In this document: positions 1 to 8,724 of the stretch, piece after piece | How the letters are laid out: every line of letters begins with the position of its first letter | Numbering within the stretch: the first letter of the stretch is position 1 | DNA from: Prevotella sp. | Lineage (GTDB): Bacteria; Bacteroidota; Bacteroidia; Bacteroidales; Bacteroidaceae | Length of the DNA stretch: 64,000 nucleotides | Direction: 5' to 3' | NCBI GenBank assembly: GCA_022781445.1 | Contig: JALETQ010000005.1 | Location: 1 to 64,000, forward strand | Notes under the pieces: model-generated | What the model was told of the DNA's origin: nothing | Databases searched by the model: none | The model's input: the letters and a program-made list of their open reading frames with translations, nothing else | Made by a program: the position numbers and the translations under genes

Positions 1-168
1 TGTTGGGAAATATTTTTCAACCTGTTGGGAAATATTTCTCAACACGTTGGGAATTCGCAAGACATTAGCAAACGACCATCAGGCGGTCACCGAAGAAGAT
101 ATTAAACCATAGGGATGGCGATGGTTTCCGTCTGCTTAGATCATGAAAGCCCGAAACGGAATGGTCCG
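1..168 (+). repeat. 22-bp palindrome array plus conserved tail (copy A, cut by window start)
   Basis: Units at about 1-21 and 23-43 match the palindrome GTTGRGAAATATTTCYCAAC, and a third unit breaks off at GGGAATTCG (about 46-57). The following 110 bases are almost identical, in inverted orientation, to 29267-29390. The window edge cuts the array, so its true length is unknown. Arrays B (10979-11068) and C (29389-29467) belong to the same family. Confidence 0.8.
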
Positions 169-190
169 AATGCCGGTTGAAGGGAGATTA

Positions 191-341
191 AGCCCAAACC
201 GGCCATGAGAGCGTTTGTTTATCCCAAACCGGCCATGAGAGCGTTTGTTTATCCCAAACCGGCCATGAGAGCGTTTGTTTATACATTTCCTGTCGTTCAT
301 ATCACTTTCCGACACGGAATCCAATGGCCGGTTGGGGTTGA
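191..341 (+). repeat. Dispersed inverted-repeat element with triplicated 30-bp left end
   Basis: Three exact 30-bp tandem copies (193-222, 223-252, 253-282) begin CCCAAACCGGCCATGAGA. Each is the left end of the roughly 200-bp element seen complete at 58783-58983. After the third copy the element runs on to the right-hand terminal sequence GGCCGGTTGGGGTT. About 100 bases of interior are missing relative to the 58783 copy. The triplication looks like slippage or unequal exchange at the end of a mobile-like repeat. Confidence 0.75.
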
Positions 342-382
342 CTGATTCGGATTTACCGGCGCGATTCGTTGGCACCGTCGTA

Positions 383-426
383 ATAAAAAACGTCCGCAAC
401 AACCGGTTTTCCGGTGTGCGGACGTT
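383..426 (-). terminator. Rho-independent terminator of the GDP-fucose operon
   Basis: A stem of AACGTCCGCA (389-398) with TGCGGACGTT (417-426) encloses a GC-rich inner hairpin. On the minus strand it is followed by a run of T (complement of A384-390). It lies about 105 bases after the fcl stop codon. Confidence 0.75.
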
Positions 427-531
427 ATATGTATCAACTCTTTACGATACAAAGACACTTACATGTTGTCGTACTTCGCGGCAATCATATCATGCACTTG
501 TTTCGCAGACGAGCAGGCATACAACAGTGTT

Positions 532-1698
532 TCATGCCTTGACGTACCACTCGAACAGGCGTCTGATACCTTCATCGAGTTCCACTTGATGCCTCCATCC
601 CAATCCATGCAGCTTTGAAACGTCGATGAGCTTGCGCGGAGTTCCGTCGGGTTTGGAGGCATCGAAGACGATTTCGCCCTCAAACCCGACAGTTTGAGCA
701 ATCATTTTTGATAGGTCACGAATCGTGATTTCTTTGCCGGTGCCGATGTTGATGTGGCAGTTCCGTATCTCGCCCAACGAGGGGATGGCTCCGCCCCGAT
801 GGCTGTTGCTGTCGCGATTGACGGCCCCGTCGGCACTATTGCCGCACAGGACGGACGAATATTGCTTGATGCCGATGATGTCGGAGAAGTCGACATGAAG
901 CAGGATATAGACGCTGGCATCTGCCATGTCTTCGCTCCAAAGGAACTCGCGCCACGGATTGCCTGTTCCCCACAACTCCACACGGTTGTCTCGGATACCG
1001 TATTTGGACAGGATGCCCACGATGTCCTCTTCTGACGCTTTGCCGTCGACAGCTTCAACCGGCCGTTTGCTGAGGTCGTGACGGATGGCCTCCCACGCCT
1101 GTTCGTGCAGCAATTTGGCCAACCATATCTTGCGAATCATGGCAGGCATGACGTGACTGTTCTCCAGATGGAAATTGTCGTTCGGGCCATAGAGATTGGT
1201 AGGCATCACGGCAATGTAGTTTGTGCCGTACTGAAGGTTGTAGCTTTCGCACATCTTCAAGCCGGCAATCTTGGCAATGGCATACTCCTCGTTGGTATAT
1301 TCGAGGGGCGATGTGAGCAGGGCATCTTCTTTCATCGGCTGCGGCGCGTTCTTGGGATAGATACATGTAGAGCCGAGAAACAACAGCTTTTTGACTCCGT
1401 GTCGGTATGCTTCGCCGATGACATTGCACTGAATCATCATGTTCTGCATGATGAAATCGGCTCTGTAGAGCGAGTTTGCCATGATGCCGCCTACAAATGC
1501 GGCAGCCAACACGACTGCATCGGGACGCTCTTCGTCAAAGAAGGCTTTGACGGCTGCTTGGTTCGTGAGGTCGAGTTCGTCGTGAGTCCGTCCCACCAGA
1601 TTGCCATAACCGCGACTTTGGAGGTTCTTCCAAATGGCTGAACCCACGAGCCCGCGGTGTCCTGCCACATATATTTTGCTGTCTTTTGATAGTGTCAT
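532..1698 (-). CDS. fcl: GDP-L-fucose synthase
   Basis: NADPH-dependent epimerase/reductase that turns GDP-4-keto-6-deoxy-D-mannose into GDP-L-fucose, the cytoplasmic donor for fucosylated glycans. The 388-residue protein opens with the Rossmann motif GHRGLVGS (13-20). It carries the short-chain dehydrogenase catalytic set: Ser near 110 in GSTCIYP, and Tyr139 with Lys143 in EEYAIAK. It is longer than the E. coli enzyme (321 residues) because of extra sequence between about 205 and 320, a feature I associate with Bacteroidetes homologues. Its ATG overlaps the gmd stop codon by four bases (1695-1698), so the two are translationally coupled. Last gene of manC-gmd-fcl. Confidence 0.95.
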   Translation of the reverse strand: MTLSKDSKIYVAGHRGLVGSAIWKNLQSRGYGNLVGRTHDELDLTNQAAVKAFFDEERPDAVVLAAAFVGGIMANSLYRADFIMQNMMIQCNVIGEAYRHGVKKLLFLGSTCIYPKNAPQPMKEDALLTSPLEYTNEEYAIAKIAGLKMCESYNLQYGTNYIAVMPTNLYGPNDNFHLENSHVMPAMIRKIWLAKLLHEQAWEAIRHDLSKRPVEAVDGKASEEDIVGILSKYGIRDNRVELWGTGNPWREFLWSEDMADASVYILLHVDFSDIIGIKQYSSVLCGNSADGAVNRDSNSHRGGAIPSLGEIRNCHINIGTGKEITIRDLSKMIAQTVGFEGEIVFDASKPDGTPRKLIDVSKLHGLGWRHQVELDEGIRRLFEWYVKA

Positions 1699-2780
1699 GC
1701 GTCCATTTGTGCTTTCATGTGCAACTTTTTCACGAACCTCATGTCATGTTCGACCATGATTTTCACCAGCTCCTCGAAGGAAGTCTTGCGCGGATTCCAG
1801 CCCAATTGCTCTTTCGCCTTGGATGGATCGCCCAATAATTGGTCTACCTCTGCCGGACGGAAGTATTTCGAATCGACTTCGACCAATGCTTTTCCGTTAG
1901 CCTTGTCATAGCCTTTTTCTTCAAGTCCCTCACCTTTCCATTCCAGTTCGATACCTGCTTCATGGAATGCCAAGGTGGCAAACTCCCTGACGGTGTGGTA
2001 CTCTCCGGTGGCAATCACAAAGTCGTCGGGAACGGGCTGTTGCAAGATGAGCCACATGCACTCCACGTAATCACGGGCATATCCCCAGTCACGAAGGGAA
2101 TTGAGGTTGCCGAGATAGAGCTTGTCCTGATAGCCTTGTGCTATGCGTGCCGCAGCCAGCGAGATCTTCCGGGTCACGAAAGTCTCGCCTCTTCGTTCGC
2201 TTTCGTGGTTGAACAGGATGCCGTTGCAGCAATACATGCCGTAGGATTCGCGATAGTTCTTCATGATCCAGAAGCCGTAGAGTTTGGCCACGGCGTAGGG
2301 AGAGCGCGGATAGAACGGCGTTGATTCCTTCTGCGGAACCTCAACGACCTTTCCATAGAGCTCGGAAGTGGATGCCTGATAGATGCGACAGGACTTCTCG
2401 AGTCCGCAGATGCGCACGGCTTCGAGCAGACGCAATACGCCGATGGCATCGGTGTCGGCAGTATATTCAGGCACTTCGAAAGACACTTTCACATGACTTT
2501 GTGCCGCGAGGTTGTATATTTCCGTCGGTTTCACGACCGAAATGATTCTGATGAGCGATGACGAATCGGTCATATCGGCCCAATGCAGTTCCACCAGTCT
2601 TTTTTGCTTCATGTCTCTCACCCATTCATCGAGGTAGAGATGTTCGATGCGACCGGTGTTGAACGACGAGCTGCGGCGGAGCAATCCATGTACCTCGTAG
2701 CCTTTCTCGATAAGAAATTCTGCGAGGTATGACCCGTCCTGGCCTGTTATTCCTGAAATAAGTGCTATTTTCTTTTCCAT
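1695..2780 (-). CDS. gmd: GDP-mannose 4,6-dehydratase
   Basis: Converts GDP-D-mannose to GDP-4-keto-6-deoxymannose, the step before Fcl. The 361-residue protein has the NADP-binding motif GITGQDGS (10-17), the catalytic Thr138 and Glu140 in QASTSELYG, and Tyr162/Lys166 in SPYAVAK. Length and motifs are those of full-length Gmd. It is 18 bases downstream of manC and overlaps fcl by four bases, so one transcript can supply mannose-1-phosphate to GDP-fucose conversion. In Bacteroidales GDP-fucose feeds capsules and protein O-glycosylation; which applies here cannot be seen. Confidence 0.96.
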   Translation of the reverse strand: MEKKIALISGITGQDGSYLAEFLIEKGYEVHGLLRRSSSFNTGRIEHLYLDEWVRDMKQKRLVELHWADMTDSSSLIRIISVVKPTEIYNLAAQSHVKVSFEVPEYTADTDAIGVLRLLEAVRICGLEKSCRIYQASTSELYGKVVEVPQKESTPFYPRSPYAVAKLYGFWIMKNYRESYGMYCCNGILFNHESERRGETFVTRKISLAAARIAQGYQDKLYLGNLNSLRDWGYARDYVECMWLILQQPVPDDFVIATGEYHTVREFATLAFHEAGIELEWKGEGLEEKGYDKANGKALVEVDSKYFRPAEVDQLLGDPSKAKEQLGWNPRKTSFEELVKIMVEHDMRFVKKLHMKAQMDA

Positions 2781-2798
2781 GATTACATGATTATATGA

Positions 2799-3866
2799 TT
2801 ACATTTCTCCGGAATACTGTTTGATTTTCTGTTCTTCCGACAATTTGCATATCAAAAGTGTCTTGCCTTTTTCGGCAACGATATAGCCGTCCAGTCCCTG
2901 AACGACCACCTTTTTCTCTTCGGTGACGTGGATGATGCTGTTCTTGGTGTCATAAACCGAGATGTTCTCGCCGATCAAACTGTTGCCAAACAAATCGTGT
3001 CTGGTCTGCAGAAGCAGCGAGCCCCAAGTACCAAGGTCGCTCCAGCCGAAATCGGAGGGGCATACAAAGATCTCCTCGGCTTTTTCCATGATGGCGTAGT
3101 CCACGCTCACATTCTCACACTCGGCATAGCGTTTGTCGATTTCCTCCTGTTCCTTGTCGGTGCCATAAACGTCGTTCATGCCTTCAAAGACCTTGCTCAA
3201 GGTGGGCTGATACACGCGGAATGCGTTGATGATGGTGCTGACATTCCAGATAAAAATGCCTGCATTCCAGAAGTAACTCTTGTTCTTGATGTATTGTTGG
3301 GCAGTCGCCAAATCGGGTTTCTCCCTGAATGAGTCCACGCGGAATATCTCTTTGTTGCGTACCGAGCTTGAGGTGAGGTCTGCTTTGATGTAGCCGTAAC
3401 CCGTCTCGGGGTGTGTCGGCTTCATGCCCAGCGTGATGATGGCATCGGTTTCCTTGCTGAACGAGAGGCATTGGGTTACCACTCGTCTGAATTCTTCCAC
3501 ATTCATAACGATATGATCGCTGGGAGTGACGACGATATTCGCCTGAGGGTCGGTGGCTTTGATGCGCCAGCTCACGTAGGCGATGCAGGGCGCGGTGTTT
3601 CTCCGGCACGGTTCACACAAGATATTTGCCTCCGGCACATCGGGAAGTTGTTCCTTCACGATGCCGGCATATCGTTGATTGGTGACAATCCATACGTTTT
3701 CGGGCTTGCATACCCCGAGGAATCGGTCGTAAGTCAGTTGAAGCAGCGAACGTCCCACGCCCAAGACATCAATGAATTGCTTGGGTTTGTCGACGGTACT
3801 CATCGGCCAAAATCTACTGCCGACACCACCAGCCATTATCACAAGATGGTTGTTTTTGTGTATCAT
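2799..3866 (-). CDS. manC: Mannose-1-phosphate guanylyltransferase
   Basis: Nucleotidyltransferase making GDP-mannose from mannose-1-phosphate and GTP. The N-terminal signature MAGGVGSRFWPMS and the nearby KPKQF (27-31) form the nucleotide-binding loop, and FREKPD matches the FVEKP-type sugar-phosphate motif. At 355 residues it has only the guanylyltransferase domain, without the phosphomannose isomerase domain found in longer bifunctional enzymes. First gene of the operon; a TAnnTTTG box lies on the minus strand at 3894-3901, about 30 bases before the ATG. Confidence 0.93.
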   Translation of the reverse strand: MIHKNNHLVIMAGGVGSRFWPMSTVDKPKQFIDVLGVGRSLLQLTYDRFLGVCKPENVWIVTNQRYAGIVKEQLPDVPEANILCEPCRRNTAPCIAYVSWRIKATDPQANIVVTPSDHIVMNVEEFRRVVTQCLSFSKETDAIITLGMKPTHPETGYGYIKADLTSSSVRNKEIFRVDSFREKPDLATAQQYIKNKSYFWNAGIFIWNVSTIINAFRVYQPTLSKVFEGMNDVYGTDKEQEEIDKRYAECENVSVDYAIMEKAEEIFVCPSDFGWSDLGTWGSLLLQTRHDLFGNSLIGENISVYDTKNSIIHVTEEKKVVVQGLDGYIVAEKGKTLLICKLSEEQKIKQYSGEM

Positions 3867-3893
3867 ATCAGTTATTTGGATTTATATTTCATG

Positions 3894-3901
3894 CAAAAAT
3901 A
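3894..3901 (-). promoter_or_regulatory. Promoter -7 box for manC-gmd-fcl
   Basis: Minus-strand TATTTTTG matches the Bacteroidetes TAnnTTTG -7 element. It sits between the glnA terminator and the manC start, so the sugar-nucleotide operon has its own promoter. Confidence 0.6.
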
Positions 3902-3904
3902 CAT

Positions 3905-3943
3905 AAAAACCTGCGAAAAGGGTACTCTTTCCGCAGGTTTTTT
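3905..3943 (-). terminator. Terminator after glnA
   Basis: Stem AAAACCTGCG (3906-3915) pairs with CGCAGGTTTT (3932-3941). A/T runs on both sides make it potentially bidirectional. It follows the glnA stop codon by about 65 bases on the minus strand. Confidence 0.75.
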
Positions 3944-4007
3944 GTCTGCCGACAAGCCCAAATCCGTTATCGGGCTTCCGGTCTTGTATTCATCCCGTCA
4001 ATGCAGG

Positions 4008-5513
4008 TTAGCCGCAGTGGAAGAACTCTTCGACGAGTTTCTGGATTTCCTCGGGCTTGTTTCCGATGTCGGCACGCAACGATTTGTCGTCAAAGGCCTT
4101 GAGCTGTCCGATGATTCCGTCGATCATGGCCGGCGAGAACACTCCGTGTGCTTCGAAGGCGGCACGTTGTTGGTTGAGGCATTCGGCCGAAGCCACACAG
4201 CTGTCGGGCAGTTGCTTGAGTTGGTTGAGTTTGTCTTCGTTCTCCTTATCGTGGATGTTCACATTGACATAGGTCTTTTCTGCCAGTTCGAGCGCATTGG
4301 CCATCTCGAATCCGTGACGGCAAGCCACGCACAGGCCTGCCAGAAGTTGATAGAGATCCGCCGAACCGTCGGGCGAGCGCATTTCGACGGTTTGTTTGAT
4401 GGAAGCGTCGCGTTTGAGGGCAGGTTCATTGGGATTGGCGATGCTGCACATGTCGACGTCGACGGCCCATCCCAGCGGAACGCGGACGAGTACCGAACGG
4501 TTGCGGTCGCCCCAGCAAATGTTGGTGGGTGCTTCCTGATGCGGCACGAGGCGGAAGTATGATGTCGGGTTCTTGTTTCCGAAGGCGGTGATGCTCGGTG
4601 CAAGTTCAACCATACCTGCAATCATCTTTCTTGCAGCTTCGCTCAGAACACCGTTTTCGAGCATCTGGTTCTTCCCGTCCTTCAGCATGCGCATGTGGAT
4701 GTGCAGGCCCGAGCCGGCCTTGCCGGTCGTGATCTTCGGTGCGAAGGTCACATTGTAGCTCCATTGGTAGGCGAGGTTGCGGATAACCCACTTGGCGATC
4801 ATCAACTGGTCAGCAGCCTCGAGTACGTCGACGGGCAGGAACTCGATTTCGTTCTGCTCGTAAATCTTTCCGTCGAGGCGGAAGTTGCCCACTTCGGAAT
4901 GACCGTACTTGATCTGTCCGCCGCAACGGGCGATGTAGTCCATGCACAACTGTCGGAAAGAGTTGAACTTGGCATAGGGTGCCGACTCATGATATCCTCT
5001 TTGGTCGGTTGCCATGAACATCTCGTCGTCTTCGTCAATCACGTAGTATTCCAATTCGCCCATGGCCTGGAAAGTCATGCCGGTGGTTTCGGTAAATGCT
5101 TTCGCAGCCTTCTTCAAGGTGTATTCGGGCGCGCTTTCGAGGGGTTTGCCGTCCTTGTCAAAATATGAACATAGCATACAGAGGGTAGGAATGTCGGCAA
5201 ACGGATCTACGAAAGCCGTCGAGAATCTCGGCAAGACATAGAGGTCGCTGCTGCCGGCCTGGATGAAAGAGAAGAGGCTCGAACCGTCAACGCGTTCGCC
5301 GAAGGTCAGGATGGTATTGAGGTAATCAAGGCTGGTGATATAGAAATTCAGGGTTTTCAGCTTACCGTCTCCACCGGGATACATGAAGTTTATCATACTG
5401 ATTTCGTTCTCTCTGATGAAATACATGATGTCGGACTTCGTGAATTCCGATGCTGGTTTGCGTAAGAAGGCCACCACTTGGTTGGCATTCATGATCAATT
5501 CTTCATTTTTCAT
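4008..5513 (-). CDS. glnA: Glutamine synthetase (type I-like)
   Basis: ATP-dependent amidation of glutamate, the main entry of ammonia into the cell. The 501-residue protein has the glutamate-site motif GELEYYV (152-158), the ATP/metal region GSGLHIHM (267-274), and NPTSYFRLVP (315-324) followed by NRSVLVRVP (338-346). I see no typical adenylylation-site context near the C-terminus. Two in-frame ATGs are possible (5513 or 5492); the first is kept because a TAnnTTTG box at 5555-5562 leaves room for it. Monocistronic, with its own promoter and terminator. Confidence 0.93.
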   Translation of the reverse strand: MKNEELIMNANQVVAFLRKPASEFTKSDIMYFIRENEISMINFMYPGGDGKLKTLNFYITSLDYLNTILTFGERVDGSSLFSFIQAGSSDLYVLPRFSTAFVDPFADIPTLCMLCSYFDKDGKPLESAPEYTLKKAAKAFTETTGMTFQAMGELEYYVIDEDDEMFMATDQRGYHESAPYAKFNSFRQLCMDYIARCGGQIKYGHSEVGNFRLDGKIYEQNEIEFLPVDVLEAADQLMIAKWVIRNLAYQWSYNVTFAPKITTGKAGSGLHIHMRMLKDGKNQMLENGVLSEAARKMIAGMVELAPSITAFGNKNPTSYFRLVPHQEAPTNICWGDRNRSVLVRVPLGWAVDVDMCSIANPNEPALKRDASIKQTVEMRSPDGSADLYQLLAGLCVACRHGFEMANALELAEKTYVNVNIHDKENEDKLNQLKQLPDSCVASAECLNQQRAAFEAHGVFSPAMIDGIIGQLKAFDDKSLRADIGNKPEEIQKLVEEFFHCG

Positions 5514-5554
5514 ATTGGTTTATTCTAAGGTTTTCTACATGTTGAGTGTGGGTG

Positions 5555-5562
5555 CAAAAGTA
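5555..5562 (-). promoter_or_regulatory. Promoter -7 box for glnA
   Basis: Minus-strand TACTTTTG matches TAnnTTTG, about 42 bases before the glnA ATG. Confidence 0.6.
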
Positions 5563-5652
5563 AAAAAAACATCTTTATTTGACAAATAAAGCGATGAAAA
5601 ACAATATATGGCAGGCTCTAAAAAATTAGCTTTGCATGGTTTCGGGCTTTTG

Positions 5653-5826
5653 ACCCGAATCGGTCGTCAGGCCGCCGATTCCAACTTTTATATTGTTCCC
5701 GGGCGGTGTGGAGGACGATGTGTGGAGGATAAGTCCGGAACCGGCCGTTGCCGCTGTGGGAGGGGTGGGCTGCGCGTCATGCCCGACACTTTCCGCCGGC
5801 CCGGAATCTGATGGCCGTTGGGGGCT
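5653..5826 (+). repeat. Dispersed inverted-repeat element
   Basis: Left end ACCCGAATCGGTCGTCAGG and right end TCTGATGGCCGTTGGGGG are the terminal inverted repeats of the family. The subterminal stretch TTATATTGTTCCCG is shared with the copy at 52287. The interior is diverged from the 58783 copy. Confidence 0.6.
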
Positions 5827-5834
5827 GAGACCCC

Positions 5835-5890
5835 CACTCGTGGGGTATCACCGTACCCCACGAGTGCCCTCTTGCGATACCCCACGAGTG
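5835..5890. repeat. Three 13-bp repeats of CACTCGTGGGGTA
   Basis: CACTCGTGGGGTA at 5835-5847 is inverted at 5854-5866 and again at 5878-5890 (TACCCCACGAGTG). The first pair can form a hairpin with a six-base loop, and the third copy could compete for the first arm. Function unknown. Confidence 0.7.
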
Positions 5891-5914
5891 GGATACGGAA
5901 GGCACCGTCTGACA

Positions 5915-5989
5915 ATCCCCAACCGGCCATCAAAGTCCGGACCGGTATTGTTTGAATACCGACCCGGACTTTGATGGCCGGTTGGGGAT
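5915..5989. repeat. 75-bp hairpin with 35-bp arms
   Basis: The arms 5915-5949 and 5955-5989 are complementary except for two positions that can form G-U pairs in one strand. They surround a five-base loop (GTTTG). Each arm contains AACCGGCCATCA, the terminal sequence of the dispersed element, so this looks like two element ends fused head to head. No T-run follows on either strand, so it is not a standard terminator. Confidence 0.8.
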
Positions 5990-6145
5990 GAAAGATATTG
6001 TATTATATAATAAAAGGTATCTACGGTACGCTTTCCGTAAAAGCCGGAGCCGCCTGTCGCGAAGCGGAGAAGCCGAATGGCGTTGGCCTTATTTCCTTTT
6101 CCGCTTGCCATGCCCTGCGGTCATGGACGGTAAACACCGTTTCTG

Positions 6146-7303
6146 TCAGCTGAAGAAGCCCAGCAATGCGCCGGCAGCCACGGCCGAACCGATCACGCCG
6201 GCGACGTTGGCACCCATCGCGTGCATCAGCAGGAAGTTGTGCCGGTCGTATTCCAGTCCCACGTTGTTGGAGATACGGGCACTCATGGGAACGGCCGACA
6301 CGCCGGCATTGCCGATGAGCGGATTGATTTTCTTGTCTTTGGGAAGCAGCAGGTTCAGCATCTTCACGAAGAGAACGCCGCTCGCGGTGGCAATGATGAA
6401 CGCCATGGCACCCAGGAAAAAGATCTTGATCGTGTTGACGGTGAGGAACTCGCTGGCCTGTGTCGAGCAGCCTACGGTGAGGCCGAGCAGGATGACCACG
6501 ATGTCATTGAGCGCGGCCCCTGCCGTCTTTGCCAGACGGGTGGTCTTGCCGCTCTCCTTCAACAGGTTGCCGAAGAACAGCATGCCCAGCAGCGGAAGGC
6601 CGGAAGGAACGATAAAGGCCGTGAGCAACAAGCCGATGATGGGGAACAAGATTCTTTCGGTCTGGCTCACGTGGCGCGACGGCTTCATGTGAATCAGCCT
6701 TTCTTTCTTGGTCGTGAGCAGGCGCATCAATGGGGGTTGGATGACCGGGACAAGTGCCATGTAGGAGTAAGCACACACGGCAATGGCACCCATGAGGTTC
6801 GGGCTGAGCTTGGATGAGAGGAAGATGGCCGTCGGCCCGTCGGCACCGCCGATGATGGCAATGCCCGCGGCCTGGTTGGGCTCGAACCCGAGGGCGAGGG
6901 CAACCATGTACGCCCCGAAGATGCCGAATTGGGCAGCTGCGCCGATCAGGATGAGCTTGGGGTTGCTGATGAGGGTCGAGAAGTCGGTCATCGCGCCGAT
7001 GCCGAGGAAAATCAAGGGAGGATACCAGCCCTGCTTCACGCCCTGATAGAAGATGTTGAGTACGGAATGGTCTTCATAAAGACCTATTTCAAGACCGGCA
7101 TCGGCTTTGAACGGTATGTTGCCCAGGATGATTCCCAGTCCGATAGGTACCAAAAGGAGAGGCTCGAAGTCCTTCCTGATGGCAAGCCATATGAACCCTG
7201 CACCCACCAGAATCATGATCAGGTTGGGCAAAGTGGCATTGGCAAATCCGGTGTAGGTGAGAAACTCGTTGAAGTTCTCCGTGATAAATTCAGTGAATCC
7301 CAT
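6146..7303 (-). CDS. oadB: Sodium-pumping decarboxylase beta subunit (OadB/MmdB/GcdB family)
   Basis: Membrane subunit that couples decarboxylation of carboxybiotin to sodium export. The 385-residue protein has about ten hydrophobic segments and the family signature GGADGPTAIF (152-161), whose Asp155 corresponds to the sodium/proton-site aspartate. A second conserved stretch, GNAGVSAVPMSARI, lies near residue 335. It follows the biotin-carrier gene by six bases. The substrate (oxaloacetate, methylmalonyl-CoA or glutaconyl-CoA) is set by the alpha subunit, which is absent from this operon; methylmalonyl-CoA is my guess for a succinate/propionate-forming Bacteroidales. Confidence 0.93.
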   Translation of the reverse strand: MGFTEFITENFNEFLTYTGFANATLPNLIMILVGAGFIWLAIRKDFEPLLLVPIGLGIILGNIPFKADAGLEIGLYEDHSVLNIFYQGVKQGWYPPLIFLGIGAMTDFSTLISNPKLILIGAAAQFGIFGAYMVALALGFEPNQAAGIAIIGGADGPTAIFLSSKLSPNLMGAIAVCAYSYMALVPVIQPPLMRLLTTKKERLIHMKPSRHVSQTERILFPIIGLLLTAFIVPSGLPLLGMLFFGNLLKESGKTTRLAKTAGAALNDIVVILLGLTVGCSTQASEFLTVNTIKIFFLGAMAFIIATASGVLFVKMLNLLLPKDKKINPLIGNAGVSAVPMSARISNNVGLEYDRHNFLLMHAMGANVAGVIGSAVAAGALLGFFS

Positions 7304-7309
7304 ACCCTC

Positions 7310-7756
7310 TTATTCCTCTATCGTTATAAGCGTCGCACCTTCCATCACCGAGTCGCCTTGCCTGACAAGTACGGACGTGACTTTTCCGGTGTTCTCGGCC
7401 TCAATGTTGTTTTGCATTTTCATGGCCTCGAGCACGACAACGGTGTCGCCCGATTTCACCATGTCGCCCACAGCAACTTTCACTTCAGTGATGGTGCCGG
7501 GAAGAGGTGCCTGCACCTTCACGCCTTTTCCGGCAACCTGCGCCGGTGCAACGTTGGCTGTCACTTGCTCTGTTTGAGCATGAGTCTTAGGTGCTTCAAC
7601 CTTCACCACGGAGGGTTGTGGCTTCTTCTTGAGCGGTTGCTTGAGCTTCACTTCAAACGCTTTGCCATTCACGGTCACATGAGCGATGTCGTTTTCGACG
7701 TCTGTGATTTCAACTTCGTAGTCGGTTCCCTCTACGGTATATTGATATTTGTCCAT
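7310..7756 (-). CDS. Biotin carboxyl carrier protein of the decarboxylase
   Basis: Carries the carboxyl group on biotin from the carboxyltransferase to the membrane beta subunit. The 148-residue protein ends in a biotinyl domain with the biotinylation motif EAMKM (Lys113). A lysine-, proline- and alanine-rich flexible linker (about 41-78) joins it to a small N-terminal domain that begins MDKYQYTVEG. The ATG at 7756 is preferred over upstream codons because the extension would overlap the preceding gene and has no homologous look. Seven bases separate it from the OadG-like gene. Confidence 0.92.
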   Translation of the reverse strand: MDKYQYTVEGTDYEVEITDVENDIAHVTVNGKAFEVKLKQPLKKKPQPSVVKVEAPKTHAQTEQVTANVAPAQVAGKGVKVQAPLPGTITEVKVAVGDMVKSGDTVVVLEAMKMQNNIEAENTGKVTSVLVRQGDSVMEGATLITIEE

Positions 7757-7763
7757 TTGTATT

Positions 7764-8687
7764 TTATTGTTTAAGATTATTCCAATGCGAATGTTTCGGC
7801 TTGATGGTGATGATTCCGCTTTCGATGTCGTGAGTGTCGTCTTCATATTGCTTGATAGCCATGGCGATGACTGCCATATACACTTCGCGCGAAGAATCGC
7901 TGCCGGCAACTTTTGTGGCTTTCAGGCCTTCGACGGTTTTCTCCTTCTCCTTGCGTCTTTGCTTCTGCTCCGCCTCTTTCTCGGCTTGCTTGCGCTTCAT
8001 GTAGCTGCCGAAAATCCGGAAGACGGCATAGAGCAGCAGCAGGCAGGTAAAGACGATGCCCATTGACAGCACGGTGATACCGATGCCATAGGGATCGTTT
8101 TTCTTCAATCTCGACGATTTGCTCTCGGCGACGGTGGAGGTGTTGTTGCTGCCCGGCGTCACGTTTTCTGCCGCCTTGACGACCCATTGACTGCTGCCGT
8201 CTTCCGTTCGGGCAAACGACGTGTTGGGTTGCAGTGGAGGTACGCTGACGGAGTCGATGAGGTCGATGCCGTTTCCGTCATACAGTGCGACCCACCCGGC
8301 TTGTCCGGCGGTCAGTTTGGCATTCAGGTGGTTGATGCCTTTGGCAGGATTGCTGTTGAGGAAGAGGAGCAGATGCTGCTTTCCCGACAGTTCGGTCATC
8401 TTCTCGTGCGCCGGGATGGGACACATCAGGCTGATTCGCTGTGGCGCCGACATGCTTTTGTCCAGCACCGACCGATCCGTGGTGATGAACATGTTGCGCA
8501 CATTGAAGGTAGAAAACGAAGTGTTTACGAGTTCTATCCACGCCATCCTATCGCCGTAATCGTCTTGCAGATTGGCAGTATTGCTGGTGAGAACCTCATT
8601 GATTTTGATGTTTTGGGCACCTTGGCCGAACAGGTCCGGAACGAGGATTGTCAGCAGGAAGAGCCACAGAAGTCTTTTGTTTTTCAT
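7764..8687 (-). CDS. OadG-like gamma subunit with N-terminal lamin-tail-like domain
   Basis: Probable small membrane anchor of the decarboxylase. The chosen start (ATG 8687) gives a signal-like segment (MKNKRLLWLFLLTILVPDLF). Next comes a region of about 130 residues starting INEVLTSNTANLQDDYGD that resembles a lamin-tail domain, then one transmembrane helix (about 200-226) and a charged Lys/Glu-rich tail (230-255) as in OadG. At 307 residues it is far longer than classical OadG (about 80). The extracytoplasmic extension could serve assembly or surface anchoring; that is inference. Confidence 0.75.
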   Translation of the reverse strand: MKNKRLLWLFLLTILVPDLFGQGAQNIKINEVLTSNTANLQDDYGDRMAWIELVNTSFSTFNVRNMFITTDRSVLDKSMSAPQRISLMCPIPAHEKMTELSGKQHLLLFLNSNPAKGINHLNAKLTAGQAGWVALYDGNGIDLIDSVSVPPLQPNTSFARTEDGSSQWVVKAAENVTPGSNNTSTVAESKSSRLKKNDPYGIGITVLSMGIVFTCLLLLYAVFRIFGSYMKRKQAEKEAEQKQRRKEKEKTVEGLKATKVAGSDSSREVYMAVIAMAIKQYEDDTHDIESGIITIKPKHSHWNNLKQ

Positions 8688-8724
8688 AACGACGATAATG
8701 GATAAGTAGCGTATCGGGGTAACG

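Larger units (their letters stand above)
1..531. other. Intergenic repeat region, no gene
   Basis: No credible coding sequence is visible. From left to right it holds the end of a 22-bp palindrome array (1-55) with its conserved tail (about 50-168), an internally deleted copy of the dispersed inverted-repeat element with a triplicated left end (191-341), and the terminator of fcl (383-426). The short reading frames here run through these repeats and have no recognisable product. Confidence 0.7.
5514..6145. other. Intergenic region with dense inverted repeats
   Basis: Contains the glnA promoter, a copy of the dispersed element (5653-5826), a trio of 13-bp inverted repeats (5835-5890) and a 75-bp hairpin (5915-5989). 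No gene is supported; the open frames on both strands pass through palindromes and therefore mirror each other. Confidence 0.7.

Noticed and set aside
1..168. CRISPR array at the palindrome repeats (also 10979-11068 and 29389-29467)
   Set aside because: Units are contiguous 22-bp palindromes with no unique spacers and no cas genes in the window.
5915..5989. Transcription terminator
   Set aside because: The hairpin is long and stable but no T-run follows on either strand; it looks like fused element ends.
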